A DNA stretch of 36,601 bases from Planctomycetaceae bacterium (GCA_031268995.1 JAIRWK010000116.1:1-36601); one strand, 5' to 3'. Shown: positions 1-10,124, numbered from the stretch's first letter. A program made the numbers and translations. Notes: generated from the letters alone by a model not told the origin.

Positions 1-68
1 TTGACCATAATTTTAATCCGAACTTATACATTTATTGTAACTCTTCATAATGTTTTTTACTTATTTTT

Positions 69-300
69 AACCACCCCTAACCCCTCCGAAGGAGGGGAAT
101 GATTAAACTCCTTGTCGAAAATTAAACCTTCCCTCCGAAGAAGGATGGTGCCTCTAATTCCCTTCCTTCGGAGGAGTTCCTCTAATTCCCTTCCTTCAGA
201 GGAGTTCCTCTCATTCCCCTCCTTCGGAGGAGTTCCTCTCATTCCCCTCCTTCGGAGGAGTTCCTCTCATTCCCCTCCTTCGGAGGGGCTAGGGGTGGTT
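69..300. repeat. 28-bp tandem repeats inside a 34-bp inverted repeat
   Basis: Five 28-bp units lie at 153-180, 181-208, 209-236, 237-264 and 265-292, all variants of TCTCATTCCCCTCCTTCGG followed by AGGAGTTCC; a more diverged unit precedes them at about 125-152. The block is bounded by inverted copies of one 34-nt sequence (69-102 and 267-300) that differ at a single position. It starts 6 nt beyond the pseC stop codon, so it lies in the 3' region of the glycan operon. Each unit also contains the small palindrome CCTCCTTCGGAGG. Open frames across it have repetitive composition and are not believable genes. It could be a terminator-like structure or a small repeat element. Confidence 0.9.
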
Positions 301-306
301 TATCGT

Positions 307-1452
307 TTATTTTACAATCGTTTGAATCGTTTTTGTAATATATTTCACATCACTGATTGTTAAATCAGTGTACAGTGGTAATGACATTGTTTTTTTGTAA
401 TACTCTTCTGATAACGGAAAATCACCTGTTTTATATCTGCGATCTTTATAAAACGGTTGTAAGTGAACAGGAATATAATGAACTTGCAAATTGATTCCAT
501 GCGACGATAATTCTGTAAATATTTCACGCTTTGTTTTTTTCACCACTTCAAAATTCACTAACAACGGACAAAGATGAAAACAAGCATCCGAATATTCTCT
601 TTCAACAAGAAACGAAAATCGTTCATCATTGCCGAACAACGTTTTATAAGTTTCAACAATTTTACGGCGTTTGCTCTTGAATTTATCGATACGTTTAAGT
701 TGTGAAATTCCTAGTGCGGATTGAATATCTGTCAAACGTCCGTTGTAACCGAGTAGTTGCATTTCGTAATACCATTGCCCGTCGTTTTGGTGTAATTGTT
801 TCGGATTTTTTGTCATGCCGTGTGAACGAAGCATTTTTAATTTTTCGTACAATTCTTCATTATTGGTCATAATTGCGCCGCCTTCACCGGTTGTAATTGT
901 TTTGACAGGATGAAATGAAAATGTTGTTATGTCGGAATATTGACACGAACCAACTTTTGTATTTTTGTAATCTGAACCAATTGCATGAGCCGCGTCTTCA
1001 ATAATTTTTAAGCTGCGTTGTTTTGCAATTTTTTGAATCGTTTGCATATCGCATGATTGACCGGCAAAATGGACAGGAATAATTGCTTTCGTTTTTGGCG
1101 TGATTTGTTTCTCAATATTTTTTGGATCAATATTTGCTGTTACCGGATCAATATCTGCAAACCTTACTTTTCCTCCAGCATAAATAATACAATTAGCCGA
1201 AGCCAAAAAAGTATTTGGTGTTGTAATTACTTCGTCATTTTTTTCAATTTCCAACGCCAGCATCGCCAGATGAAGTGCAACCGTCCCATTCGTAACAGCA
1301 ACCGCATATTTTGCGCCGGTATATTGACACAATACTTCTTCAAATTTTTCAACAACCGGTCCCTGTGTCAAAAAATCCGAACGCATCGCTTTGACAACAG
1401 CGTTAATATCCGATTCGGAAATTGATTGATGACCGTATCCGTATTGTTTCAT
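307..1452 (-). CDS. pseC: PseC-like UDP-4-amino-sugar aminotransferase (DegT/DnrJ/EryC1)
   Basis: PLP-dependent aminotransferase of 381 aa, full length for the DegT/DnrJ/EryC1/StrS family. The N-terminal LTQGP segment (28-32), the VTNGT motif near 53-57, Asp153 in IEDAAHA (expected to contact the PLP ring) and Lys184 in HPVKTITTGEGG (expected Schiff-base lysine) are all present. The N-terminus and overall pattern resemble PseC, which transaminates the 4-keto product of PseB to UDP-4-amino-4,6-dideoxy-beta-L-AltNAc. It is the last gene of the operon, 7 nt after the DUF4910 gene, and PseB is encoded upstream, which supports the assignment. A different 4-keto-sugar substrate is possible. No pseH, pseG or pseI is in the window. 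Confidence 0.88.
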   Translation of the reverse strand: MKQYGYGHQSISESDINAVVKAMRSDFLTQGPVVEKFEEVLCQYTGAKYAVAVTNGTVALHLAMLALEIEKNDEVITTPNTFLASANCIIYAGGKVRFADIDPVTANIDPKNIEKQITPKTKAIIPVHFAGQSCDMQTIQKIAKQRSLKIIEDAAHAIGSDYKNTKVGSCQYSDITTFSFHPVKTITTGEGGAIMTNNEELYEKLKMLRSHGMTKNPKQLHQNDGQWYYEMQLLGYNGRLTDIQSALGISQLKRIDKFKSKRRKIVETYKTLFGNDERFSFLVEREYSDACFHLCPLLVNFEVVKKTKREIFTELSSHGINLQVHYIPVHLQPFYKDRRYKTGDFPLSEEYYKKTMSLPLYTDLTISDVKYITKTIQTIVK

Positions 1453-1459
1453 TTTACTT

Positions 1460-2758
1460 TTATATTGCTTTAATCAATCCTGTTTTTTCGAGTTTTTCGG
1501 CTGTTGAAAACAAATCGTCGATTGATATTTGTATCTTATCTTGAATATCGAACATGTCATGTTTTCCGTCACAATAAGCAATAAAATTCATCATATCACG
1601 GACTTCATGTCCTGATTTTTTTGTCGAAATGGTCGGATATAATCCGCGTTTACCAAGTTGCGGTTCGCCTAAACATTGAACCTGGTACGTTTGATTTTTT
1701 TCTAATGCTGTTATTGTTTTTTTAATAACATTGTATGCCCCCAATAATCCTTCTTCAGTAACCAATTCAAGATTATCAAGCGACGTATGGTATTCGGGAA
1801 ATTCACCGTATTTTGTCCGCATCAGCGAAACAACAGGTAAATCAATTCCCGGCGCACCGTATTGTCTTTCATCGCTTCCGCGTGATAAAAATGAATACTC
1901 TGTCCATGTTGTTTCGTTATCTTTATTGTTATATTCTTTCAATATTGCCAAAGCCGCTTTGTCGGCAAGCGTGTTACCCAAACGTGATCGGAGTAAGGAA
2001 TAGGTTCGATTGTCGCCAACGCATGTTATCACAAAACCGGCTTTTGTTCGTTGTTTCATTATTTCAAGATTTTTTGAAAGGTAAATCAATGAACCAATTG
2101 TTTCCGGAACAAAAATAATTCGGTATGTATATCGTCGTTTCTCTTCCATCAACCATTGAATCAACGCGGTTGTTACAGCGGGACCGGGTAATTCGTTGTT
2201 TGCCATACTCGGATGACAAAAATATGTCGAAAGGAAAATTTCTTCTTCCGTTTTGCCTTGAATAATTAAATCGGCGTAAGTCAATGAACCGTCGAATAAC
2301 TCGCTATCAATAAAACAATGATATTTTCCATCTGTAAGTGTTTGCCGAAAATTTTCAGTAACACAAAATCCCCAACGTTCTTTGTAATATGAAGTAATGT
2401 ATGGAATCGCATTAGGTTGATCGGGTAATGAATAAAGGTGTTGTTGTAATTCTTCCAAAGTAATTTTTGTATCGACAGGTGTTGAATAACCGACGAGGTG
2501 AAGATTATTTACGGCAAAATCTACAATCTTTTCACCGGACTCATTTTTAATCCATGCGTTACGGATTTTCCATTCTTTGGGAACTGTCCAATCAAACGCC
2601 TGATAACCAGTTGGAACTTCATAAACATTTAATTGACCGTTAAGTATTTTGTTCAAATAATCGAGTGTTTCCCGATTCCCATCTCCCGTCAACGAACGGC
2701 AAATCGGAAATAAGTCACATATCCACGAATACATTGTCGTACCAATTTCATTACTCAT
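1460..2758 (-). CDS. DUF4910 aminopeptidase-like protein
   Basis: Protein of 432 aa starting MSNEIGTTMYSWICDLFPICRSLTG. The pattern matches the DUF4910 aminopeptidase-like family, which keeps an M28-type peptidase fold and often occurs in polysaccharide clusters. The FCHPSMANNELPGP segment (about 181-194) and GSDERQYGAPGIDLPV (about 293-308) are characteristic and hold putative metal-ligand His, Asp and Glu residues. The last 80 residues look like a small winged-helix-type tail. Its start overlaps the preceding gene's stop by 4 nt (2755-2758), so translational coupling is likely. Its role in glycan assembly is not established; amide hydrolysis or transfer on an amino sugar is only a guess. 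Confidence 0.8.
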   Translation of the reverse strand: MSNEIGTTMYSWICDLFPICRSLTGDGNRETLDYLNKILNGQLNVYEVPTGYQAFDWTVPKEWKIRNAWIKNESGEKIVDFAVNNLHLVGYSTPVDTKITLEELQQHLYSLPDQPNAIPYITSYYKERWGFCVTENFRQTLTDGKYHCFIDSELFDGSLTYADLIIQGKTEEEIFLSTYFCHPSMANNELPGPAVTTALIQWLMEEKRRYTYRIIFVPETIGSLIYLSKNLEIMKQRTKAGFVITCVGDNRTYSLLRSRLGNTLADKAALAILKEYNNKDNETTWTEYSFLSRGSDERQYGAPGIDLPVVSLMRTKYGEFPEYHTSLDNLELVTEEGLLGAYNVIKKTITALEKNQTYQVQCLGEPQLGKRGLYPTISTKKSGHEVRDMMNFIAYCDGKHDMFDIQDKIQISIDDLFSTAEKLEKTGLIKAI

Positions 2759-3618
2759 TTATTTTTCACTCCTTTTGATTTTTCGATATCATCCTGAATT
2801 AACCGATTCAACTCGCCCAAAGGAATTGGTTCTTGAATAAATGAAAAAATATCTTTATCAATATATTCTTGAGCGGCATCAAAATAATCTTTGAGATTAA
2901 AGCCTGAAATATGGCTGTTGCCGATGAATATCCGTTTCATTATTCCACGATTTAATAAATCTCTTTCTAGGGAAACAGTTGTTGGTACTGTTCTTGCATC
3001 TAAAACACGTACCCAATATGTCCAATCCTGGTCTTCTTTACTTGTGTTTGTTACAACGATTCCGTGAAAATTTTTTTCATAACGGTATGGTACTTTATTC
3101 AAATATTCGAAATGGTGAAATGCTGTTAAAATATTGTCCAAACCACCGATATAACATACTTTGGCATTATGTTGCAAAAGACGTGCAAATAAGCAGTTAT
3201 TACCGAATGACGTTTGTGGTAAATTCATAAACAACTCATCAATCAATTTTCCCCATCCAAGCATCGAAAAGAGTGGATCCATACTACGTTTCCAACGTCC
3301 TTGTTGAATGATATAATTGGAAAAACCGCCTACTTTTGATGGAGTAGTTTTCGGATCAAATATTTCTTGTTTACCGCAAAAAGAATAGGAAAAGGCGGGA
3401 ATAAGAACCGTTCCTAATTCTTCCAAAATTGTTACAAATTCCTTATAAAAAGCATTGATTTTTCCTTCTGGAAATTTCCCATTTTCTAATTCACGTGGAA
3501 TCCCAATTCGTTCGATACCAATATGCATCATGACTAAATCACCAGCAGTAATACCTACAGAGTGTATGGCATTCCTTAGGTCATTCCATGAATATAATTG
3601 TTGCTGTTCTGTACTCAT
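2755..3618 (-). CDS. AAC(3)-family N-acyltransferase
   Basis: Protein of 287 aa resembling aminoglycoside 3-N-acetyltransferases: the early GDLVMMHIGIERIG segment, LGTVLIPAFSYSF, then a DPLFSMLGWG stretch where the family usually has an H-P-x-x-S/A-F-type motif. Family members encoded in O-antigen or capsule clusters are thought to acylate sugar amines rather than antibiotics, and the context here fits that. It overlaps both neighbours by 4 nt (3615-3618 and 2755-2758). The nearby acyl carrier protein and FkbH protein suggest an ACP-bound acyl donor, which is inference. I would not annotate it as antibiotic resistance. Confidence 0.78.
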   Translation of the reverse strand: MSTEQQQLYSWNDLRNAIHSVGITAGDLVMMHIGIERIGIPRELENGKFPEGKINAFYKEFVTILEELGTVLIPAFSYSFCGKQEIFDPKTTPSKVGGFSNYIIQQGRWKRSMDPLFSMLGWGKLIDELFMNLPQTSFGNNCLFARLLQHNAKVCYIGGLDNILTAFHHFEYLNKVPYRYEKNFHGIVVTNTSKEDQDWTYWVRVLDARTVPTTVSLERDLLNRGIMKRIFIGNSHISGFNLKDYFDAAQEYIDKDIFSFIQEPIPLGELNRLIQDDIEKSKGVKNK

Positions 3619-5429
3619 ATTGATGTGACAAATGTATTAAAATATGTTTCCGAAACAATACGAACAAACGACTCCGAAACTGATGTTCTAACCAACGATT
3701 CAAAACCAAATGTTGTAAACAAATCTTTAACCATACTGTTTTTCGGTGTTGGAATATATTCACCGATGATTCGATGAAAACCATTTTGTTCTGCTTGTCT
3801 AAAAATCTCGTTCATTAAAAAATGCTCTGTTGTTCGGTTCAAAACCCGACAACTCATTAAGAAGGTATCAAGCAGTAAATCGTTATCGTCTTTGGAAATA
3901 CCGATTGCAACAGCAATTAATCCATGATCTCCGAATTTGTCCGATAATTCTAAAGTCAAGGCGATTGTTTGCGGATTGGACAAAAAACGCCATATTGTTT
4001 GTTCGTCATGCCGTCTTGTTGTAACGTTAAACTGGTTTGTTTTAGCAAGTAATTGGACAACACGCTGCATATTGCCGTCGTTAATAGGTACAATTTTTCC
4101 GACCATTTCAAGTGATTTCAAATAATCGTCCAGATTCGTAAATGAATGTTCAAATGTTTTACGTTTATTTTCGTTCAAATATTGTTGTGTCCGTTTTGTA
4201 TCGGCGGTTGTTACGGTAAGTGTTTCAAAAACGAGTGAATTTTCCAACGCCTGAATATAATCCGCCGCATCGTCCGGCACGTCAATAATTGTAACTTCCG
4301 GCGCGTTTTGACGAACTTCTTCACGTTCAGCAGGATTATCGTCGAAAAAAACCAAACTGTCGATTCCAAGATTCAACTCATTTGCAATTAATTTCATGCT
4401 CTCGCTTTTTGGTCGCCAATGAGCATGAAAACTTACAATATCGTCAAGTTTAAGTAACATATTCGGATTGACTTCAAACGGTTCTTTGGCGTTGGCTTCG
4501 TCATTTTTTGTTGCAACGGCAAGTAAAATTCCGCGTTTCAATAACTGTTTACAATACTGTTGAAAGTCACGATAGGCTTCACCTTCGGGACCTTCACCGA
4601 GTTCAATATCATAAGCACCAAGATCACCGACCACACCGCCCCAAAGCGTATTGTCAAGATCAAGTACCAACACTTTTTTTGAACCCGTCTGCATGACTCG
4701 GATTGCATTGGTGATTTGTTCTGCGAGTAATGTTGTTCCCAATTCGGTAAATGGTTGTTTTGTCCAGTAGTATTGCCTTGAACTGTAAAATGATTTTCGT
4801 CCGATATTACCGGAAAGCGTTTCAAGATCAATAAAAAACACGCCGCTTGGCAATGATTGACGAATCCATGAATTGATTTCACGAATCGTATCAATTTCTC
4901 CGCCGTGTTTTACTGAACAATGAAACCCAAGTGTTCCTGATCTTGTGTAATCATAACCAATCTGAATAATACGTCCGTTTTTCTGTTCTGCCAAATTCCA
5001 AATTTGTTGCCAAAAATGAAGTTCTTGTTCAATAATTTCATCTGTTGATTTATCTGTATCACGAATTTGTTTCAAAATCCGCTGATGCCATGGCAACAGA
5101 ACAAAAAAATCTGTTATGTTTTCTTGTAATTCAATAAGCGATTGTAACACGGTATCATATTCTGTATCGTGAATTGCAAGTTTTTGTCCATTTTTCAAAC
5201 CATGAACTGCCAGATGATAACCAAGCCATGTTGTTGTACATTGTCCTAAAAGTGAAACACATATCGCATCTTGCTGTTCTGCAAGATGTGGTAAAATCAT
5301 TTTACCGACAAGAGTCAATTCTTCCGGTGAAAGAAATTCTGTTTGCAAGGTTCTTTGTAATTCCTTGATAACCGATTCAGTTACACCTGAAGTAATTAGT
5401 TGTCGTAATTTTATAAAATCAGTTTTCAT
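3615..5429 (-). CDS. FkbH-like HAD-IIIC family protein
   Basis: Protein of 604 aa if started at the ATG at 5429, one base after the methyltransferase stop; an upstream ATG at 5450 would overlap that gene by 20 nt. Domains: an N-terminal region (about 1-245), then the HAD core with the DLDNTLWGG motif (nucleophile Asp257, second Asp259), LAVATKND as motif II and FFDDNPAEREE as motif III, then a GNAT-like C-terminal domain from about residue 430. Characterised FkbH proteins load a glyceryl unit from 1,3-bisphosphoglycerate onto an ACP phosphopantetheine and remove the phosphate. An ACP gene lies in the same operon, so formation of a hydroxyacyl-ACP used to decorate the sugar is plausible. Confidence 0.85.
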   Translation of the reverse strand: MKTDFIKLRQLITSGVTESVIKELQRTLQTEFLSPEELTLVGKMILPHLAEQQDAICVSLLGQCTTTWLGYHLAVHGLKNGQKLAIHDTEYDTVLQSLIELQENITDFFVLLPWHQRILKQIRDTDKSTDEIIEQELHFWQQIWNLAEQKNGRIIQIGYDYTRSGTLGFHCSVKHGGEIDTIREINSWIRQSLPSGVFFIDLETLSGNIGRKSFYSSRQYYWTKQPFTELGTTLLAEQITNAIRVMQTGSKKVLVLDLDNTLWGGVVGDLGAYDIELGEGPEGEAYRDFQQYCKQLLKRGILLAVATKNDEANAKEPFEVNPNMLLKLDDIVSFHAHWRPKSESMKLIANELNLGIDSLVFFDDNPAEREEVRQNAPEVTIIDVPDDAADYIQALENSLVFETLTVTTADTKRTQQYLNENKRKTFEHSFTNLDDYLKSLEMVGKIVPINDGNMQRVVQLLAKTNQFNVTTRRHDEQTIWRFLSNPQTIALTLELSDKFGDHGLIAVAIGISKDDNDLLLDTFLMSCRVLNRTTEHFLMNEIFRQAEQNGFHRIIGEYIPTPKNSMVKDLFTTFGFESLVRTSVSESFVRIVSETYFNTFVTSI

Positions 5430-5430
5430 A

Positions 5431-6373
<943 letters not shown>

Positions 6374-6450
6374 GATTTTTTGATTTTAATACTTAACAAC
6401 AATATTTTAAAATAAATTATTGGATGGCAATTTAATAAAAACACAGTTTG

Positions 6451-6849
6451 TTAATTATTTTTTTGAACAAATTCAATTGTGATACCACGTGTCATAGATG
6501 GTGAAAGGAAATTGATAAGTAAATCCTCTGTAACAACAGATTCCTTTTCAATAAAATCTATTTCAAATTTTTTATCCAAATATTCCATTGTCTGTTTAAT
6601 ATCCGGCGTTTCGATTGCAAAATGGTGAATGCCGCCAAGCCCATGATTAAATTGTGCTAATTTACTTTCAGGATCGGGAATTATAAACTCCAGTAATTTT
6701 CCTTCACCTTTTCCAAAAATACATTTTGCCTGATATTCTTTAACATAAACGGAATTTCCACGTTCAAATTCCATTAGTGATAAAAGGAAATCAACTTGAC
6801 TTTCGTCTGGAACGATTATTCCTACATGATGAATTTTATTTTTGAACAT
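6451..6849 (-). CDS. VOC (glyoxalase/epimerase-like) protein
   Basis: Protein of 132 aa with the vicinal-oxygen-chelate pattern of two beta-alpha-beta modules: KIHHVGIIVPD at the start (metal-ligand His about residue 8), LLEFIIP around 53-59, GGIHHFAIETPD near 71-82 and IEFV near the C-terminus. It most resembles the methylmalonyl-CoA epimerase-like branch. It lies between the ACP gene (16 nt away) and the methyltransferase gene. In this setting an acyl-thioester or sugar epimerisation is conceivable, but the substrate cannot be read from the sequence. Confidence 0.8.
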   Translation of the reverse strand: MFKNKIHHVGIIVPDESQVDFLLSLMEFERGNSVYVKEYQAKCIFGKGEGKLLEFIIPDPESKLAQFNHGLGGIHHFAIETPDIKQTMEYLDKKFEIDFIEKESVVTEDLLINFLSPSMTRGITIEFVQKNN

Positions 6850-6865
6850 AATAATTACACACGAT

Positions 6866-7120
6866 CTATTTTTTGTCGCTGGTCATTTTCTTTTCAAGAG
6901 CATCAATCAAATCGCCAACTGTTTTGAAATTAGCAATTTCACGACCTGTAAAACGAATCGCAAACTTTTTTTCAATAGATGTAATAAGTATCACATGCGC
7001 AACGGAATCCCAGTCCTTAACGTCTTTCGCCGATGTTTCACGTGTTACTGTTTTACCGTCAATATCAAAAGTGTCGGAAAAAATTTCCTGAATGTCTGTA
7101 ATAATTGTTGTTTGATTCAT
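6866..7120 (-). CDS. Acyl carrier protein
   Basis: Small acidic protein of 84 aa. The phosphopantetheine attachment site is Ser39 in the DWDSVAHV motif, and helix 3/4 sequences such as FAIRFTGREIANFKTVGDLIDAL fit the ACP fold. I chose the ATG at 7120 (MNQTT) over the upstream one at 7171, because a 17-residue extension is unusual for ACPs. Its place in the glycan operon, with an FkbH-like protein and an AAC(3)-type acyltransferase, suggests a dedicated carrier for the acyl group put on the sugar rather than the housekeeping fatty-acid ACP. Confidence 0.85.
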   Translation of the reverse strand: MNQTTIITDIQEIFSDTFDIDGKTVTRETSAKDVKDWDSVAHVILITSIEKKFAIRFTGREIANFKTVGDLIDALEKKMTSDKK

Positions 7121-7204
7121 ATTATGAACAATGTTTGTTAAAATAGTTTTATACGAAATGTTCCGTAGCAAAAATTGAAAAGCCGAATTTTCTGTTATTC
7201 TTAT

Positions 7205-8242
7205 TTACGCAGCTTCATTAACTCGTAATCGGAATGTTGGTTTTTCTACTATACTTTCATTATTGATTTCATTAATCAAATTCTTCATCTGTTCAACAGT
7301 AAGCCATTCGTTGTTATTACCACTATGGTACTCAAAATCATTTTGTACAGGTTTACCTAAAAGTTTGTTCTTTGATGGATAAGCATCGGGATAAATAACG
7401 TAATGATCGTCCATTTCAATCGTATTTCGTGCATCTTCAACGGAAATCATCATCTCGTGAATCTTTTCACCCGGTCGAATACCAATCTCTTTAAGCCGTA
7501 AATGCGGATCCATTGCTTTTGCCAAATCGGTCATTTTCATTGACGGAATTTTCTTGACAAATAATTCGCCGCCATTCATCTTTTCAGCCGCATAACAAAC
7601 TAAATCAATGGCACTTTCCAACTTCAACCAAAACCGCGTCATTCGATAATCTGTAATTGGAAGTTCCTTTGCACCTTCCTGTATCAATTTTTGAAAAAAC
7701 GGAATTACTGATCCACGACTTCCCGCAACATTCCCGTAACGAACAACAGAAAACTTCGTATTATGTCTGCCTGAATAAACGCTTCCGGCAATAAATAATT
7801 TATCGCTACATAATTTTGTTGCGCCATAAAGGTTAATTGGCGAACAGGCTTTATCCGTACTCAATGCGATTACTTTTTTAACATTCCTTTCGATTGACGT
7901 TTCAATAATATTTTGTGCGCCGAGAATATTTGTTTTAACCGCTTCAAACGGATTGTATTCACAAGCCGGAACTTGTTTCAACGCGGCGGCATGAATCACC
8001 ATGTCCACTCCGTCAATCGCCCGCATCAACCGTTCTTTATCCCGAACATCGCCAAGAAAAAATCGTAACTTCGGATTTCCTGCAAATTCCGGCATATTCG
8101 ACATCTCAAATTGCTTGAATTCGTCCCGCGAGAAAACAGCAATCCGTTCAACATATTGATAATTTGTCAAAATATGTTGAATAAACTTTTTTCCAAATGA
8201 ACCGGTTCCACCAGTTACTAAAATTGAACGCTCTGTAAACAT
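7205..8242 (-). CDS. pseB: PseB-like UDP-GlcNAc 4,6-dehydratase (C5-inverting)
   Basis: Extended short-chain dehydrogenase of 345 aa. The Rossmann motif GGTGSFG (11-17) binds NADP, SRDEFKQFEM (38-47) and LKQVPACEYNPFEAVKTN (88-105) are typical of PseB/FlaA1 enzymes, STDKA (128-132) replaces the usual catalytic TDE region as in this inverting family, and Y139-x3-K143 is the SDR dyad. PseB converts UDP-GlcNAc to UDP-2-acetamido-2,6-dideoxy-beta-L-arabino-hexos-4-ulose, the substrate of the PseC-like protein at the other end of the operon. The C-terminal 40 residues match the family's usual extension. Confidence 0.92.
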   Translation of the reverse strand: MFTERSILVTGGTGSFGKKFIQHILTNYQYVERIAVFSRDEFKQFEMSNMPEFAGNPKLRFFLGDVRDKERLMRAIDGVDMVIHAAALKQVPACEYNPFEAVKTNILGAQNIIETSIERNVKKVIALSTDKACSPINLYGATKLCSDKLFIAGSVYSGRHNTKFSVVRYGNVAGSRGSVIPFFQKLIQEGAKELPITDYRMTRFWLKLESAIDLVCYAAEKMNGGELFVKKIPSMKMTDLAKAMDPHLRLKEIGIRPGEKIHEMMISVEDARNTIEMDDHYVIYPDAYPSKNKLLGKPVQNDFEYHSGNNNEWLTVEQMKNLINEINNESIVEKPTFRLRVNEAA

Positions 8243-8360
8243 TGTAATTAAATTTGGTATGGTATAAAAATTGTTCCGTTTAGCCTTAAAAAACTTCGTA
8301 TTGGTAACTTATTTTCTACCGCGTGAGACACTAAAATGCGAAAATGCTACGTTGCCGGAA

Positions 8361-8425
8361 ATAACAAACGCAACAACACGGTGTTCGTTTAAGGGTAAAG
8401 CTCTATCAGCTCCTCAATTCAGCCA
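8361..8425 (-). repeat. Decayed copy of the dispersed ~100-bp element
   Basis: ACGCAACAACACGGTGTTCG followed by TTTAAGGGTAAAGCTCTATC resembles the central part of the element common to the right of 10 kb, in reverse orientation. It lies in the only sizeable gap of the glycan operon (8243-8525). The match is weak. Confidence 0.45.
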
Positions 8426-8430
8426 CGACT

Positions 8431-8505
8431 TGCGGGAGTGTAGCATTTTTTTGAAAACCACACAATAGCAATTTTACGATAAAACGATATTTTTTTGAAA
8501 AAATT
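8431..8505. repeat. Short dispersed repeat, copy 1 (matches 12528-12600)
   Basis: TGCGGGAGTGTAGC, then a T-run, then CACAATAGCAATTTTA and GATATTTTTTTGAAA. The same order of words, with small changes, occurs at 12528-12600. It is unrelated to the main dispersed element. Confidence 0.65.
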
Positions 8506-8525
8506 TAAACAATTATGTTGACAGC

Positions 8526-9899
8526 TCATACGGCTATTTTTTGAAGTTTTGATACGAATTGCCCTGAAAAAAATAAAACGTAAATCACAAAAACTACAAT
8601 CCGTACCAAAATCTCTGTAAACATTGCCAGAAATAATCCGAAACTTCCCCAACTTGAAATCGACCAGTACGCTACACCTAACATAGCAACCGCCCCAGCA
8701 ACTATCGTTATGAAATTCAACCAAGCAAACCCCATACTCGCTGTAATTGTGTAAATCGTTCCCGCTAAAACGGCAAATAAACAATAAATCCCAAACAAAA
8801 ATATTACCTCGTTGCTCACAACAAAATCACCGCCAAAGCAATTCCTCATTATTTGTTGCGGGAAAAACATAATCGGTAATAAAAGTACCAAAGCGGCAAG
8901 TACATTCAATCCTAACTGCACAACAATAATTTTACGCAGTTGACTTATATTATGTCTGCCTTGTGTTTCGCTTGCCATAGGTAACATAATGTTGTTCACG
9001 ATACCCGGCAAAAATGCTGCCATCGCATAAAATGTCATCAGCGCATAATAATTTCCTAATTCACCGGCTCCATTGGGTTGCGATCTTTGTATCATCTGAC
9101 AAATCCAAACCCCGCCCGCCGCAATCGTTCCACACATTACAGTCGGTAAACTAAATTTCCATAATATGGGCAACTCCTTATACGCATCAAAAAAAGAATA
9201 TCGTAAGCCGTGTGATTTGACGTTACGAAAAATAAAACTACTGTTAATAATAACATTCGCCAATGTTATGCCCGCTAGTGCTAGAACGGCACCATGAAGC
9301 CCTCCCAGTTTTGCCCCTATCCAATAAACCGGTATTGCCATCACTCCGATAATTAAAATGACACTTGCTTGTCCCTTGAAATCTTGGAATCCAGACATGA
9401 TTCCAAATTGAGTTGACATGAACGTCATCAAAAACAATAACAACGCACCCCACCTCATCTCGTCAACAATCCTCGGAGCTTTCAACGTTACCTCACAAAT
9501 GCGAGGAACACAAAGATAAAATACCACTGCAATAACTAGCGATACAACAAAAGATAATAAATAATTCAAACCAATAATTCGACCAACACGCTCCTTGTCC
9601 GACCGCAAAAGTTCAGAAATATACTTCATAGCGGTCAAACCCATCCCAAAACTCGAAAAAGTAACAAACATTGCTGCTGTTGCACGCACCAGACCAAAAT
9701 CACCAAACGCCTCCCTGCCTAAAATTCTTGCAACAAGAACCATTGCAACAAATGTTAGACATCGCCCAAGCCCATTGCCCAATACCGACCAAAACGTACC
9801 GCTCGCAATGCGTTTTCCAATCGGCGATTGTTGTACGCGGTTCAAAACCGGTCGGCAAATTGCCGGGCAATATCTGTCCGCTAACTTCGATAAACTCAA
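8526..9899 (-). CDS. Wzx-type oligosaccharide flippase (MATE/MOP superfamily)
   Basis: Integral membrane protein of 457 aa with roughly twelve hydrophobic segments. The early stretch GTFWSVLGNGLGRCLTFVAM and the LVARILGREAFGDFGLVRA motif are typical of PST/Wzx flippases, which move lipid-linked glycan units across the cytoplasmic membrane. The start is TTG; AAGGA lies about 10 nt upstream, and there is no better in-frame ATG before the conserved region. It is the first gene of the operon in this window, 283 nt before pseB. No glycosyltransferase is seen alongside, so the glycan cluster may continue elsewhere. Confidence 0.88.
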   Translation of the reverse strand: MSLSKLADRYCPAICRPVLNRVQQSPIGKRIASGTFWSVLGNGLGRCLTFVAMVLVARILGREAFGDFGLVRATAAMFVTFSSFGMGLTAMKYISELLRSDKERVGRIIGLNYLLSFVVSLVIAVVFYLCVPRICEVTLKAPRIVDEMRWGALLLFLMTFMSTQFGIMSGFQDFKGQASVILIIGVMAIPVYWIGAKLGGLHGAVLALAGITLANVIINSSFIFRNVKSHGLRYSFFDAYKELPILWKFSLPTVMCGTIAAGGVWICQMIQRSQPNGAGELGNYYALMTFYAMAAFLPGIVNNIMLPMASETQGRHNISQLRKIIVVQLGLNVLAALVLLLPIMFFPQQIMRNCFGGDFVVSNEVIFLFGIYCLFAVLAGTIYTITASMGFAWLNFITIVAGAVAMLGVAYWSISSWGSFGLFLAMFTEILVRIVVFVIYVLFFSGQFVSKLQKIAV

Positions 9900-9923
9900 T
9901 TTTGTAACGTCCTTGTTTGGTTT

Positions 9924-9975
9924 GATTTTTTAAACGCGAAATACGCGAATGTTACGCGAAAGGTCGCGAAAATTT
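9924..9975. repeat. GCGAA-rich short repeat, copy 1 (matches 12345-12393)
   Basis: TTTAAACGCGAAATACGCGA with following ATGTTACGCGAA and TCGCGAAAATTT; the near-identical TTTTTAACGCGAAAAACACG occurs at 12345-12393. Both copies lie just upstream of a minus-strand start codon (flippase at 9899, ORF6N remnant at 12334). Confidence 0.65.
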
Positions 9976-10019
9976 ACTTGGGCATGTTTCGTGTTAAAAT
10001 TTGTGCTTCCTATAGTTAA

Positions 10020-10124
10020 TATACCGTAGCTGGTATGGGCGATAGGCTTCGCCCATGAGCAACCGCTTCACGTTGTTGCGATCACGTGTTCAGTTTCTGG
10101 AATTCTAAAACCAGCTTTGGTATA
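10020..10124 (+). repeat. Dispersed ~100-bp element, forward copy
   Basis: Begins ATACCGTAGCTGGTATGGGC, carries the GGGCGA-TAGGCT-TCGCCC hairpin and the AACCGCTTCACGTTGTT arm, and ends near CAGCTTTGGTATAT. Lies between the PI-PLC gene end and the flippase start region. Confidence 0.9.

Noticed and set aside
69-300. The 28-bp tandem repeat as a CRISPR array
   Set aside because: Units are contiguous with no spacers, and no cas genes are present.
57-363. Two open frames on opposite strands across the 28-bp repeats
   Set aside because: They consist of the repeat unit translated over and over, with no start context; a product of the repeat, not genes.
1057-1425. Plus-strand 122-codon frame opposite pseC
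   Set aside because: Antisense shadow of a strongly conserved aminotransferase gene.
2755-3618. Antibiotic-resistance gene (aminoglycoside acetyltransferase)
   Set aside because: Family resemblance only; overlaps with glycan genes on both sides point to sugar acylation.
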